Shown here in pieces: positions 25,145 to 34,016 of a DNA stretch of 64,000 bases. The translations under genes and the position numbers were made by a program. The notes beneath the pieces were generated by a model that searched no databases, was not told the origin of the DNA, and worked only from the letters and a program-made list of their open reading frames with translations. The DNA is taken from positions 434,001-498,000 of the forward strand of contig NZ_JAFCKF010000002.1 of NCBI RefSeq assembly GCF_018130545.1. Reading direction: 5' to 3'. This DNA is from Bradyrhizobium tropiciagri (GTDB lineage: Bacteria; Pseudomonadota; Alphaproteobacteria; Rhizobiales; Xanthobacteraceae). How positions within the stretch are numbered: the stretch's first letter is position 1; each line of letters begins with the position of its first letter.

Positions 25145-25948
25145 TCACTTCTGTGTCGTCTGAGAGCTCGGGATGCCGAAGCGCACCACCTTGATGCTCT
25201 CGCCCCGTTTCGGGGCCTGGTCTGTGGTCTCGTCTGTCTTCTCGTTGACGTCGGCGATGCTGCGCAGCGCCAGCGCCAGCGTGCCGCTCTGCCGGGCGCG
25301 CGCCAGCGTCTCGGCTTGCTCGGGCTTGAGCTCGAGGGTCACGGTCTTGCCGACGAGGGAGTTGTTGCCGTCCTTCTCTTTCGGCGCCTGGTCGATCGCC
25401 AGCACGCGGACGTTGGACAGCAGGATCTCGGTGGTGATGATGTCGCGGCTGCCCTGGACCTGATCGGGATTCTTGTCGCGTCGCGACAGGATCACGTCGA
25501 CGCGGTCGTTCGGCAGGATGAAGCCGCCGGCGCCGGTCTCCGGCGAAATTTCCGTGGAGATCGCGCGCATGCCGGAGGGCAGGATCGCAGCCATGAAGCC
25601 GCTGCCATTGGCCTTGACCAGCTTCTGCTCGCGGATCGGCTCGCCGATGATGAAGGGCGTGCGCGCGATCGAGCCGATCACGTCGTTCATGGCGTCGGGA
25701 TTGGTGTCATGGCGGATGAACGCGGCACTCGCGGTTTCAGCCGGCCAGCGCTGCCATTGCAGGTCTTCGGCCTTGACCGACTGGCCGAGGCCGATGTCGG
25801 ACTTCGCCACCAGCACTTCGACGGTCGGTAGTTGCGCCACTGGCGGCGCGACCGGCGCCGGTTTTTTATCGCCGACGCTCGCGAGATACATGGCCGCGAG
25901 GCCTGCGACGCCGGCGATGCCGAGGACCACGATGCGTGCCGTCTTCAT
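25145..25948 (-). CDS. cpaB: Tad pilus assembly protein CpaB/RcpC
   Basis: A 267-residue protein with an N-terminal membrane anchor (about residues 5-24), a proline-rich linker and a SAF domain (VLVAKSDIGLGQSVKAEDL) followed by the RcpC/CpaB domain (FILPNDRVDVILSRRD). The SAF domain may bind murein or carbohydrate. ATG 25948 is chosen because it starts the anchor; the open frame extends to 26143 without protein character. It is first in the cpaBCDE operon. Confidence 0.9.
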   Translation of the reverse strand: MKTARIVVLGIAGVAGLAAMYLASVGDKKPAPVAPPVAQLPTVEVLVAKSDIGLGQSVKAEDLQWQRWPAETASAAFIRHDTNPDAMNDVIGSIARTPFIIGEPIREQKLVKANGSGFMAAILPSGMRAISTEISPETGAGGFILPNDRVDVILSRRDKNPDQVQGSRDIITTEILLSNVRVLAIDQAPKEKDGNNSLVGKTVTLELKPEQAETLARARQSGTLALALRSIADVNEKTDETTDQAPKRGESIKVVRFGIPSSQTTQK

Positions 25949-26235
25949 GCGATTGTCTGAATGCCCTGAACGTCGGGCAGTCACGTTCCTTGCGGCACTG
26001 ACAGCCCTTCCCGGAGCATCACTACGGCCGCAAAAGTATAAGGGAACTTGATGGAACGTCCGGACAATTAAGGGATTGGTGGGGATGGTGAACGGCGAGT
26101 TATCGGCATCGCTCGCATCTCCGCAGAATCCCGGAGATCGCACGTACTCCAGCGCGCGCGACCTTGGTCGCAGCGCCGCGTCAGGGCGCGTCGGTCGTGG
26201 TTAATCTCGTCTGACGCGGCAGCCGGCGCCGAAGA
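25949..26235. other. intergenic upstream of cpaB, downstream of metC
   Basis: A 287-base spacer between two minus-strand genes, so it should hold the cpaB promoter. A TTATAC hexamer on the minus strand (within plus 26032-26047) is a possible -10. A small TCTCCG/CGGAGA hairpin lies at 26118-26137. No ORF of note. Confidence 0.4.
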
Positions 26236-27432
26236 TCAGAGTGCCGCCTTCAACGCCGCAAACCCGCGATCGAGATCGGCCTTGAGGTCGTCGGTGTTCT
26301 CGAGCCCGATATGCAGCCGCAGCGTCGGTCCGCCCGGCGCCCATTTGGTCGCCGTGCGATAGTCGTTGCAGTCGAACGGGATCGCGAGGCTCTCGAAGCC
26401 GCCCCATGAAAACCCCATGCCGAACAACGTGAGCGCGTTGAGCATGGTATCGACCGCGGTTTGCGGAACGGGCTTTAGCACGATGCTGAACAGGCCGGAG
26501 GCGCCGGTGAAGTCGCGCTTCCAGATCGCATGACCCGGATCGGTTTCCAGAGCAGGGTGCAGCACGCGCGCGACCTCAGGCCGTGCGGCCAGCCAGCGCG
26601 CCATCTCGAGCCCGGAGCGATGATGTTGCGCGAGCCGCACCGACAGCGTGCGCACGCCGCGCAGCGCGAGATAGACGTCGTCGGGGCCGGCGCAGACGCC
26701 GAGCAGGCGGATACCCTCTGCAATCAACGGCCATGCCTTCGCGTTGGCCGAGATGGTGCCGAACATGATGTCGGAATGGCCACCGATATATTTGGTCGCG
26801 GCCTGCATGCTGATGTCGACGCCTTGCTCGAGCGAGCGATGATAGAGCGGCGTCGCCCAGGTGTTGTCGTCGATGACCAGCGCGCCACGGGCATGGGCCA
26901 CCGCCGCAATGGCGGGAAGGTCGGGCATCTCGAAGGATTGCGATCCGGGCGCCTCGAGCAGCACGGCGCGGGTGTTCGGCTTGAACAGGCTCTCGATGCC
27001 GGCGCCGATCAGCGGGTCGAAATACGTGGTCTCGATCCCGAGCTTGCCCAGCATGCCGTTGCAGACGTTGCGCGTCGGCCGGTACGCATTGTCGCAAACC
27101 AGCAGGTGGTCACCGGCCTTCAGCACGGCGAGCAACGTGGTGCTGATGGCGGCCGCGCCTGACGGTGCGAGCCCGACGCCGGCGCATTGCGGGCCCTCCA
27201 GTGCCATCAGCACGTCCTGCAGTGCCCGGGTGGTCGGGGTGCCGTGGCGGCCATAGGTGTATTCGGCGCGATGGGCGTGGAGGTCTTCCGCGGTCGGATA
27301 GAGCACGGTCGAGCCGTGAAACACCGGCGGATTGACGAAGCCCTTCTGGGCCTTGGTGTCGCGGCCGGCCGTGACCAGGCGGGTCGCGATGTCTTGCGGG
27401 CGGGAGGGCGTGGAGCCGTCAGAGGAGGTCAT
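26236..27432 (-). CDS. metC: cystathionine beta-lyase
   Basis: A 398-residue Cys/Met-metabolism PLP enzyme that splits cystathionine to homocysteine, pyruvate and ammonia. Visible: YTYGRHGTPTTRALQ near residue 58, VIDDNTWATPLYHRSL (Asp 189 region that contacts the cofactor), and SMQAATKYIGGHSD with the PLP lysine at 214. The C-terminal domain ends in GGFESLAIPF, typical of beta-lyases rather than gamma-synthases. Divergent from aapJ. The substrate could also be other cysteine conjugates. Confidence 0.9.
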   Translation of the reverse strand: MTSSDGSTPSRPQDIATRLVTAGRDTKAQKGFVNPPVFHGSTVLYPTAEDLHAHRAEYTYGRHGTPTTRALQDVLMALEGPQCAGVGLAPSGAAAISTTLLAVLKAGDHLLVCDNAYRPTRNVCNGMLGKLGIETTYFDPLIGAGIESLFKPNTRAVLLEAPGSQSFEMPDLPAIAAVAHARGALVIDDNTWATPLYHRSLEQGVDISMQAATKYIGGHSDIMFGTISANAKAWPLIAEGIRLLGVCAGPDDVYLALRGVRTLSVRLAQHHRSGLEMARWLAARPEVARVLHPALETDPGHAIWKRDFTGASGLFSIVLKPVPQTAVDTMLNALTLFGMGFSWGGFESLAIPFDCNDYRTATKWAPGGPTLRLHIGLENTDDLKADLDRGFAALKAAL

Positions 27433-27762
27433 GGATCGCTGCCGTTGGACTTTGGATTTTTTGCCGCAGCCGCACCGCGTCGGACGACGGGGCTACGCCG
27501 GGAGGTGTTACTAACAGGACGCAGAAGACATGCGTCAACCCCTTGACCCGGCTCGTCAGTCGCTATGTGATGCGGCGCAACTACCAGTCGCCGCACGTTG
27601 AGGGGCCTGCCGCGACCTACGATCCGTTGCCTGACCGTTTTGCACGTCAAACTGCCGGTCGGACCAGCATCTTTGCTGCATTGGATCATTGGGATGGCCC
27701 GTGAAGCGCGCGAGGCGATCACAAAGCAAACGTCCAACGGACGACCCTGAAAGGCCCTGCCC
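27433..27762. other. divergent promoter region metC / aapJ
   Basis: This 330-base spacer holds the control regions of metC (minus) and aapJ (plus). A TTGACC hexamer near 27543 with TATGTG 15 bases later is a weak promoter candidate for aapJ. I looked for a sigma-54 site and for a SAM-II riboswitch ahead of metC and saw neither. Confidence 0.35.
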
Positions 27763-28779
27763 ATGAAATGCGCATCCCTGGCTGTTTTTCTTGCCGTTGC
27801 CGCCGCCGCCCTGTCGGGCCAGGCCTCGGCGCAAACCCTCAAGACGGTCAAGGATCGGGGCCAGCTGTCCTGCGGCGTCAGCCAGGGCCTGCCGGGCTTC
27901 TCGTCGCCGGACGACAAGGGGAACTGGACCGGGATCGATGTCGACGTTTGCCGGGCCATTGCCGCCGTGGTGCTCGACGACCCGACCAAGGTCAAGTTCG
28001 TGCCGTTGTCGGCGAAGGATCGCTTCACCGCGTTGCAGTCCGGAGAGATCGACGTGCTGTCGCGCAACACCACCTGGACGGTCTCGCGCGACACCTCGCT
28101 CGGCGCCAATTTTACCGGCGTGACCTATTATGACGGGCAGGGCTTCATGGTGAAGAAGTCGCTCAAGGTCAATTCGGCGATGGAATTGAACAGCGCGTCG
28201 GTCTGCGTGCAGACCGGCACCACGACGGAGCAGAACCTCGCCGACTTCTTCAAGGGCAACAACATGAAGTACGAGGTGATCGCGTTCGGCAGCATTGACG
28301 AGGCCGTCAAGGCCTATGAGTCCGGACGCTGCGACGTCTTCACCGATGATGCCTCGGGGCTCTATGCCAGCCGCCTGAAGCTTGCGAACCCGGCCGATCA
28401 CATCGTGCTGCCGGAAATCATTTCCAAGGAGCCGCTGGGGCCGATGGTGCGCCACGGCGACGACCAGTGGTTCGATATCGTGAAGTGGACGCTGTTTGCG
28501 ATGATCAATGCCGAGGAGCTCGGCATCACCCAGAAGAACGTCGACACGATGCTCAAATCCGACAAGCCGGAGATGAAGCGGGTGCTCGGCACCGACGGTA
28601 ATCTTGGCGAACAGCTCGGTCTCACCAAGGACTGGGTGGTGCGGATCGTGAAGGCGGTCGGCAATTACGGCGAATCCTTCGAGCGTAATGTCGGCACCGG
28701 CTCGCCGCTCGGCATCGCCCGTGGTGTCAACAATCTCTGGAACAAGGGCGGTATCCAGTACGCGCCGCCGATCCGCTGA
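27763..28779 (+). CDS. aapJ: general L-amino-acid ABC transporter, substrate-binding protein
   Basis: A 338-residue periplasmic binding protein with a signal peptide ending in SGQASA. The mature part begins TLKTVKDRGQLSCGVSQG, the SBP_bac_3 pattern, and continues with GNWTGIDVDVCRAIAA and the motif region VLSRNTTWTVSRD. It binds a broad set of L-amino acids in rhizobia. It is first of the aapJQMP operon, 24 bases before aapQ. An AAAGG sequence about 10 bases before the ATG is the ribosome site. Confidence 0.95.
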   Translation: MKCASLAVFLAVAAAALSGQASAQTLKTVKDRGQLSCGVSQGLPGFSSPDDKGNWTGIDVDVCRAIAAVVLDDPTKVKFVPLSAKDRFTALQSGEIDVLSRNTTWTVSRDTSLGANFTGVTYYDGQGFMVKKSLKVNSAMELNSASVCVQTGTTTEQNLADFFKGNNMKYEVIAFGSIDEAVKAYESGRCDVFTDDASGLYASRLKLANPADHIVLPEIISKEPLGPMVRHGDDQWFDIVKWTLFAMINAEELGITQKNVDTMLKSDKPEMKRVLGTDGNLGEQLGLTKDWVVRIVKAVGNYGESFERNVGTGSPLGIARGVNNLWNKGGIQYAPPIR

Positions 28780-28803
28780 TCGATCCGGCCGACGGCTGCG
28801 GCG

Positions 28804-30009
28804 ATGAGCATCGCGCCCCGCAAACCACCGCTGCAACTTGCCCTCAGGCTGAAGCGTGCGCTTGGCGGCAAGACCGGCTGGAAGGGAGTGGCGGCGCAGA
28901 TCGCCTTCGCCGCGATCCTGGCCTGGATCGCCTATGAGGTCGTCGCCAACGCGCGCACCAATCTGGAGACCCAGCACATTGCGTCGGGCTTCGGCTTCCT
29001 CAACTACAATGCCGGCTTTGACGTCAATCAGAGCCTGATCGCCTACAACAATTCCGACACCTACTGGCGAGTGTTCTTCGTCGGTCTGTTGAACACGGTT
29101 CTGGTCTCGGTGATCGGCATTGTCTTTGCCACCGCGATCGGCTTCATCGTGGCGCTGTGCCGGTTGTCGCCGAACGGTGTGCTGTCGCGGATCGGCGGTA
29201 TCTACGTCGAGATCGTCAGGAACCTGCCGCTCTTATTCCAGATCCTGTTCTGGTATCTTGCCGTGCTCGCGGCGCTGCCGGCGCCGCGGCAGAGCATCTC
29301 GATCTTCGGCACGTTCTTCCTGAACAATCGCGGGCTCATCGTGCCGCAACCGGTCAGTGAGCCAGGGCTCTATCCATTCCTGGCTGCGCTGGCGGTCGGC
29401 ATCGTCGTGGCGCTCGGCTTGCGGCACTTCGCGCGGCGCGCTCTGTTCCAGCGCGGGCAGATGATCCGGATCTGGCCCTATGTGCTGGGTTGCCTCGTAG
29501 GTCTGCCGTTGATCTCGATGCTGGTCTTCGGCTGGCCGCTGACGTTCGAGCTGCCGCAGCTGAAAGGCTTCAATTTCGCCGGTGGCGCGCGCGTCATCCC
29601 CGAATTCGTCGCGCTGACGGTCGCGTTGTCGACCTACACCGGGTCATTTATTGCCGAGATCGTCCGCGCCGGCGTGATGTCGGTGCACAAGGGGCAGATG
29701 GAGGCGGGCTCCTCGCTCGGGCTCAGCCGTGCCGCGACGCTGCGGCTGATCGTGGTGCCGCAGGCGATGCGCGTCATCGTGCCGCCGCTGACCAGCCAGT
29801 ATCTCAATCTCACCAAGAACTCGTCGCTGGCGGTAGCGATCGGCTATCCCGATCTCGTCTCGGTGTTCGCCGGCACCGCGGTGAGCCAGACCGGGCAGGC
29901 GATCGAGATCATCGCCATGACGATGGGCGTCTACCTGCTGCTGTCGCTGACGACGAGCGCGCTGATGAGCATCTACGGCTGGCGGATCAACCGGAGCATG
30001 GCGGCATGA
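28804..30009 (+). CDS. aapQ: general L-amino-acid ABC transporter, permease AapQ
   Basis: A 401-residue inner-membrane permease. The polar-amino-acid permease core shows NTVLVSVIGIVFATAIGF and, near the C-terminus, the ABC-contact loop EAGSSLGLSRAATLRLIVVPQA. A long insertion between the early and late spans is normal for AapQ. Its stop overlaps the aapM start (ATGA), so translation is coupled. Confidence 0.94.
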   Translation: MSIAPRKPPLQLALRLKRALGGKTGWKGVAAQIAFAAILAWIAYEVVANARTNLETQHIASGFGFLNYNAGFDVNQSLIAYNNSDTYWRVFFVGLLNTVLVSVIGIVFATAIGFIVALCRLSPNGVLSRIGGIYVEIVRNLPLLFQILFWYLAVLAALPAPRQSISIFGTFFLNNRGLIVPQPVSEPGLYPFLAALAVGIVVALGLRHFARRALFQRGQMIRIWPYVLGCLVGLPLISMLVFGWPLTFELPQLKGFNFAGGARVIPEFVALTVALSTYTGSFIAEIVRAGVMSVHKGQMEAGSSLGLSRAATLRLIVVPQAMRVIVPPLTSQYLNLTKNSSLAVAIGYPDLVSVFAGTAVSQTGQAIEIIAMTMGVYLLLSLTTSALMSIYGWRINRSMAA

Positions 30010-31526
30010 CCGATATCTCCGCCTCGTCCTTTGTCCGGCAGGATCTGGTCGCCGAGCGTGCGGCGCCGGCGAAGACCACCGGCTTCATCGGCTTCCTGCG
30101 CACGCGGCTGTTGAATTCGCCGGGCAACATCCTGCTGACGATCCTCGGGTTGTTGCTGGCCTGGTACCTCATTATCCCCGCGCTCAGGTTCCTGTTGGTC
30201 GACGCGGTCTGGACCGGCAAAGATCGCACCGCTTGCCTGACCGAAAAGGCCGGGCATGAGGTCGGCGCCTGCTGGCCCTATATTCAGGCCAAGCTGACGC
30301 AACTGATCTATGGCTTCTATCCGGAAGCGCAGCGCTGGCGGGTCAATCTGACCTATGGGCTCGGCGCCGCGCTGTTGTTGCCATTGCTGATGCCGCGCCT
30401 GCCGGCCAAGGGCGTGAACTCCGGCCTGTTCTTCTTCGCGCTTCCCGTGGTGGCGTTCTTCCTGCTGCACGGCGGCGGCATCGCGGGGTTCGGCGTGAGC
30501 TGGACCGCCGGCCTGTTGCAGCTGTTCGAGCAGAGCATCGGCGGCGCCGGCGATCTCTTGGTCAATCTCAGCAAGAGTTCGGCGATCGCCCCGCTGCTGT
30601 GGGTGCTGGGCAAGCTGCTCGTGCTGGCCGGCGTTGTGATTCATTGGCTGATCTATCCGCTGACCTGGCTGCGCGATCTCTTGCAGGCCTCGTCGCTGCC
30701 GGTCTGGAGCGATTTCGTCGTCACCGCCGCGGTCGTCTCCGCCGTGCTGTTCGTGCTCGGCGGCGGAATGCGGACCGGCGGCAAGGTCCTGATCGGCAGC
30801 TTGCTGACGTTTGCCGGGATCGCCGTTGGCATCAAGTTGATGGGGCTCGATCGGGGCGGCTTTCCGATCGTCGACACCCGACTGTGGGGTGGCTTGCTGG
30901 TGACGCTGGTGATCGCGATCACCGGTATCGTCGCCTCGATGCCGATCGGGATTGCGCTCGCGCTCGGCCGTCGCTCGAGCATCCCGCTGATCCGGATCTT
31001 CTCGATCGCCTTCATCGAATTCTGGCGCGGGGTGCCGTTGATCACGGTACTGTTCTTCGCGACCTACATGCTGCCGCTGTTCGTGCCGGGCAATTTCTCG
31101 GTCGACGGCCTGCTACGTGCGCTGATCGGCGTGGCGATCTTCACCGGCGCCTACATGGCCGAGGTGATCAGGGGCGGATTGGCCGCGGTGGCGCGGGGCC
31201 AGGCGGAGGCGGCATCGGCGCTCGGCCTGTCCTGGTGGAAGACGACGTCGCTGATCGTGCTGCCGCAGGCGCTGCGCTATGTCATTCCCGGCATCGTCAA
31301 CAGTTTCATCTCGCTGTTCAAGGACACCTCGCTGGTGTCGATCGTGGCGCTGTTCGATCTGTTGGGCTCGCTGCGGGCATCGTTCTCGGACCCGGCATGG
31401 TCGACGCCGACCACGGCCTTCACCGGTTTTGCCTTTGCCGGATTGATCTATTTCGTGTTCTGCTTTGGAATGTCGCGTTACTCGCTGTTCGTCGAAAACC
31501 GGCTCAATGCCCACCGCCGCCACTGA
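30006..31526 (+). CDS. aapM: general L-amino-acid ABC transporter, permease AapM, enlarged
   Basis: Partner permease to AapQ. The C-terminal half has [20 protein letters not shown] and the EAA loop [22 protein letters not shown], which define the family. At 506 residues it is about 120 longer than the roughly 385 I recall for rhizobial AapM. The extra material is a hydrophobic block of about residues 155-290 (from [14 protein letters not shown] to [12 protein letters not shown]) that seems to add three or four membrane spans before the conserved permease core. ATG 30006 overlaps the aapQ stop; the upstream extension in the same frame is a shadow of aapQ. Confidence 0.92.
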   Translation: MTDISASSFVRQDLVAERAAPAKTTGFIGFLRTRLLNSPGNILLTILGLLLAWYLIIPALRFLLVDAVWTGKDRTACLTEKAGHEVGACWPYIQAKLTQLIYGFYPEAQRWRVNLTYGLGAALLLPLLMPRLPAKGVNSGLFFFALPVVAFFLLHGGGIAGFGVSWTAGLLQLFEQSIGGAGDLLVNLSKSSAIAPLLWVLGKLLVLAGVVIHWLIYPLTWLRDLLQASSLPVWSDFVVTAAVVSAVLFVLGGGMRTGGKVLIGSLLTFAGIAVGIKLMGLDRGGFPIVDTRLWGGLLVTLVIAITGIVASMPIGIALALGRRSSIPLIRIFSIAFIEFWRGVPLITVLFFATYMLPLFVPGNFSVDGLLRALIGVAIFTGAYMAEVIRGGLAAVARGQAEAASALGLSWWKTTSLIVLPQALRYVIPGIVNSFISLFKDTSLVSIVALFDLLGSLRASFSDPAWSTPTTAFTGFAFAGLIYFVFCFGMSRYSLFVENRLNAHRRH

Positions 31527-31537
31527 ACAAGGTCACC

Positions 31538-32278
31538 ATGTCCACAACCCCGATCGTCAACATTTCCACGCTCAACAAATGGTACGGCGACTTCCACGTG
31601 TTGCGCGATATCAACCTTGAGGTCGGTAAGGGCGAGCGCATCGTGATCTGCGGCCCGTCCGGCTCGGGCAAGTCGACTCTGATCCGCTGCATCAACGCGC
31701 TGGAGGAATTCCAGGAGGGCGAGATCACGGTCGACGGCATCGAGCTCGGCCCGAATTTGCGCCGGGTCGACGAGGTGCGGCGCGAGGTCGGCATGGTGTT
31801 CCAGAGCTTCAACCTGTTTCCGCATCTCACCGTGCTCGACAATTGCACGCTGGCGCCGATCTGGGTGCGCAACATCCCGAAGAAGGATGCCGAGGCGGCC
31901 GCCATGAAGTTCCTCGAGCGGGTCAAGATCCCGCATCAGGCCAATAAGTTTCCCGGCCAGATGTCGGGCGGCCAGCAGCAGCGCGTCGCGATCGCCCGCG
32001 CGCTGACCATGAACCCGAAGGTGATGCTGTTCGACGAGCCGACCTCGGCGCTCGACCCGGAAATGGTCAAGGAGGTGCTCGACACCATGGTCGATCTCGC
32101 CAGGGAAGGCATGACCATGCTGGTCGTGACCCATGAGATGGGCTTCGCGCGCGAGGTCGCCAACCGCGTCGTGTTCATGGACGCCGGCCAGATCATCGAG
32201 TCGAACACGCCGCAGGAATTCTTCGCCAACCCGCAGCATGCGCGGTCGAAGCTGTTCCTCAGCCAGATCTTGCGGTGA
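31538..32278 (+). CDS. aapP: general L-amino-acid ABC transporter, ATPase
   Basis: A 246-residue ABC ATPase that drives AapQM. Walker [10 protein letters not shown] (about residue 40), Q-loop [16 protein letters not shown], signature [15 protein letters not shown], Walker [13 protein letters not shown] and the switch VVTHEMGF are all intact. It lies 11 bases after aapM; ATG 31538 begins the protein directly before the first strand. A palindromic repeat follows the stop. Confidence 0.96.
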   Translation: MSTTPIVNISTLNKWYGDFHVLRDINLEVGKGERIVICGPSGSGKSTLIRCINALEEFQEGEITVDGIELGPNLRRVDEVRREVGMVFQSFNLFPHLTVLDNCTLAPIWVRNIPKKDAEAAAMKFLERVKIPHQANKFPGQMSGGQQQRVAIARALTMNPKVMLFDEPTSALDPEMVKEVLDTMVDLAREGMTMLVVTHEMGFAREVANRVVFMDAGQIIESNTPQEFFANPQHARSKLFLSQILR

Positions 32279-32281
32279 TGA

Positions 32282-32373
32282 CGTAGGTGGGCAAAGGCGC
32301 TTCTTTTCGCCGTGCCCACCATCACGAGCAGTGCAAGAATTGGTGGGCACGCCTTGCTTTGCCTACCCTACCA
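32282..32373. repeat. Bradyrhizobium-type GGTGGGCA palindromic repeat
   Basis: The left hairpin pairs GGTGGGCA (32286-32293) with TGCCCACC (32313-32320) with an inner GGCG/CGCC stem; a further TGGTGGGCACGCC begins at 32341 and the element closes with GCTTTGCCTACCCTAC. I recognise the pattern as a multicopy intergenic repeat of Bradyrhizobium. It sits between the convergent aapP and cysK, where it may end transcription. Confidence 0.7.
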
Positions 32374-32387
32374 AGCTGTTGCTCGCC

Positions 32388-33422
32388 TCAGACGAACGGC
32401 AGCTCGATCTTGCTGCGCTTCTCGAGCCACTCCGGCACCGGCAGGTTCTTCGAGCGCATGAACTCCGGATTGAACAGCTTCGACAGATAGCGGCTGCCGG
32501 AATCGGCAAGGATCGTGACGATGGTCTTGCCGGGCCCGAGTTGCTTGGCGAGCTGGATCGCGCCGGCGATGTTGACGCCAGTCGAACCGCCGAGGCAGAG
32601 GCCCTCGTGCTCGAGCAATTCGTAGATCACCGTCACGGCGTCCGTGTCGGACACCAGGAACGCCGTATCGACCTTGGCGGTCTCGACCACCGGGGTGACG
32701 CGGCCGAGTCCGATGCCTTCGGTGATGGAATTGCCCGGCGTCATCTTGGGTTCGCCGTGCTTGAACAATTCGTACATCGCAAAACCGTGCGGATCGGCGC
32801 AGGCGGTGACGATGTCCTTGTTCTGCTCCTTCAGGTAACGGCTGATGCCGGCCAGTGTGCCGCCGGTGCCGACCGAGCAGATGAAGCCGTCGATCTTGCC
32901 GTTGGTCTGCTGCCAGATTTCCGGGCCGGTCGAGTCGTAATGCGCCTTGGGATTGTCGAGGTTGTTCCACTGGTCGGCGAACAGCACGCCGTTCGGTTCG
33001 GTCTTGCGCAGCTGGTCGGCGAGCCGCTTGCCGAGATGCTGATAGTTGTTCGGATTGGAGAACGGCAGCGCCGGTGCCTCGACCAGCTCGGCGCCGCACA
33101 GCCGCAGGAAGTCCTTCTTCTCCTGGCTCTGGGTCTCCGGGATCACGATCAGCGTGCGATAGCCCAGCGCGCTGGCGACGACCGCAAGCCCGATGCCGGT
33201 ATTGCCGGCGGTCGACTCGACCACGAGGCCGCCCGGCTTCAGGACGCCGCGTTTCTCGGCCTCCAGGATCATCCATTTACCGGCGCGGTCCTTCACCGAC
33301 TGGCCCGGATTCATGAATTCGGCCTTGCCGAGAATGGTGCAGCCGGTCAGTTCGGATGCGTGTTTCAGCTTGATGAGCGGGGTGTTGCCGATCGCTTCAA
33401 TGACGTCTTTGTTGAATGCCAT
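32388..33422 (-). CDS. cysK: cysteine synthase (O-acetylserine sulfhydrylase)
   Basis: A 344-residue PLP enzyme making cysteine from O-acetylserine and sulfide. NPGQSVKDRAGKW holds the PLP lysine at residue 44; GGTLAGISRYLKEQN is the phosphate-binding loop, and VVESTAGNTGIGLA is the substrate loop. It is somewhat longer than E. coli CysK (about 323). ATG 33422 is chosen since the conserved domain begins within five residues; the frame runs on to 33527 without sense. A cystathionine beta-synthase-like activity cannot be excluded. Confidence 0.9.
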   Translation of the reverse strand: MAFNKDVIEAIGNTPLIKLKHASELTGCTILGKAEFMNPGQSVKDRAGKWMILEAEKRGVLKPGGLVVESTAGNTGIGLAVVASALGYRTLIVIPETQSQEKKDFLRLCGAELVEAPALPFSNPNNYQHLGKRLADQLRKTEPNGVLFADQWNNLDNPKAHYDSTGPEIWQQTNGKIDGFICSVGTGGTLAGISRYLKEQNKDIVTACADPHGFAMYELFKHGEPKMTPGNSITEGIGLGRVTPVVETAKVDTAFLVSDTDAVTVIYELLEHEGLCLGGSTGVNIAGAIQLAKQLGPGKTIVTILADSGSRYLSKLFNPEFMRSKNLPVPEWLEKRSKIELPFV

Positions 33423-34016
33423 GTCGGGGAATTTCTTTGCCGGTCTGTGTCTTGCTTGCCGCGAACCTAGTGTGCTGACCGAAAAAGGGAAGGGCTTTCG
33501 CACTGCGGCAAATGGCGAGTTCACCATGCGCTACCCGATGCGCGCGGATCGAACCGGCATCGAGAGAACTGGGTTTTGCGGCGGTTGGCTCACCTGGCAG
33601 AATCGCTCTGCGGCCGGCGGTTTGCCGTCGGATGTGCGCGGCGGGCTGGTTCAGAACCTCCGCCGCATCGCGCGTCACCGCGAGATCGGCGCGGCTTCGG
33701 CCATCCTTGCGGATTTGGGGCAACAGGGGCTGAGAAATCCCCATGAAATCTTGGTAAGAATGGTGACTTCCGGCAGGGGGCGAAATGCGCGGAAATGCCC
33801 TAAAAAGCAGGGAAAAGTCGAAATCCGGGGTGGCCACGAATCGCAGGGGATGCGACGTCGCGCAATCGTGACGGGGCTGTCCGCCCCACCATCCCAAGGG
33901 TAGGATGGGACAGTCAGGTTTCATTGAAAGCATCACCCAGTGAACGTCACCCAGACCATCGCTGAACGCATTATTCGTGCGCCTCGGGCGAAGTCCGGCT
34001 TGGGCGGAGAACGGGT
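33423..34016. other. divergent spacer cysK / RND operon
   Basis: Nearly 600 bases without a supported gene. A long plus-strand open frame crosses it from within cysK but has no domain, no ribosome site and an odd composition. A nested hairpin at 33877-33913 (CTGTCC..CCATCC..GGATGG..GGACAG) lies about 100 bases before the efflux operon and could be an operator or attenuator. No regulator gene is adjacent. Confidence 0.45.

Noticed and set aside
27433-27540. Possible SAM-II riboswitch before metC
   Set aside because: The conserved core of that riboswitch is not present on the minus strand.
33193-33903. 236-residue plus-strand frame from inside cysK into the spacer
   Set aside because: Half of it is a cysK shadow; the rest has no ribosome site, domain or typical codon use.
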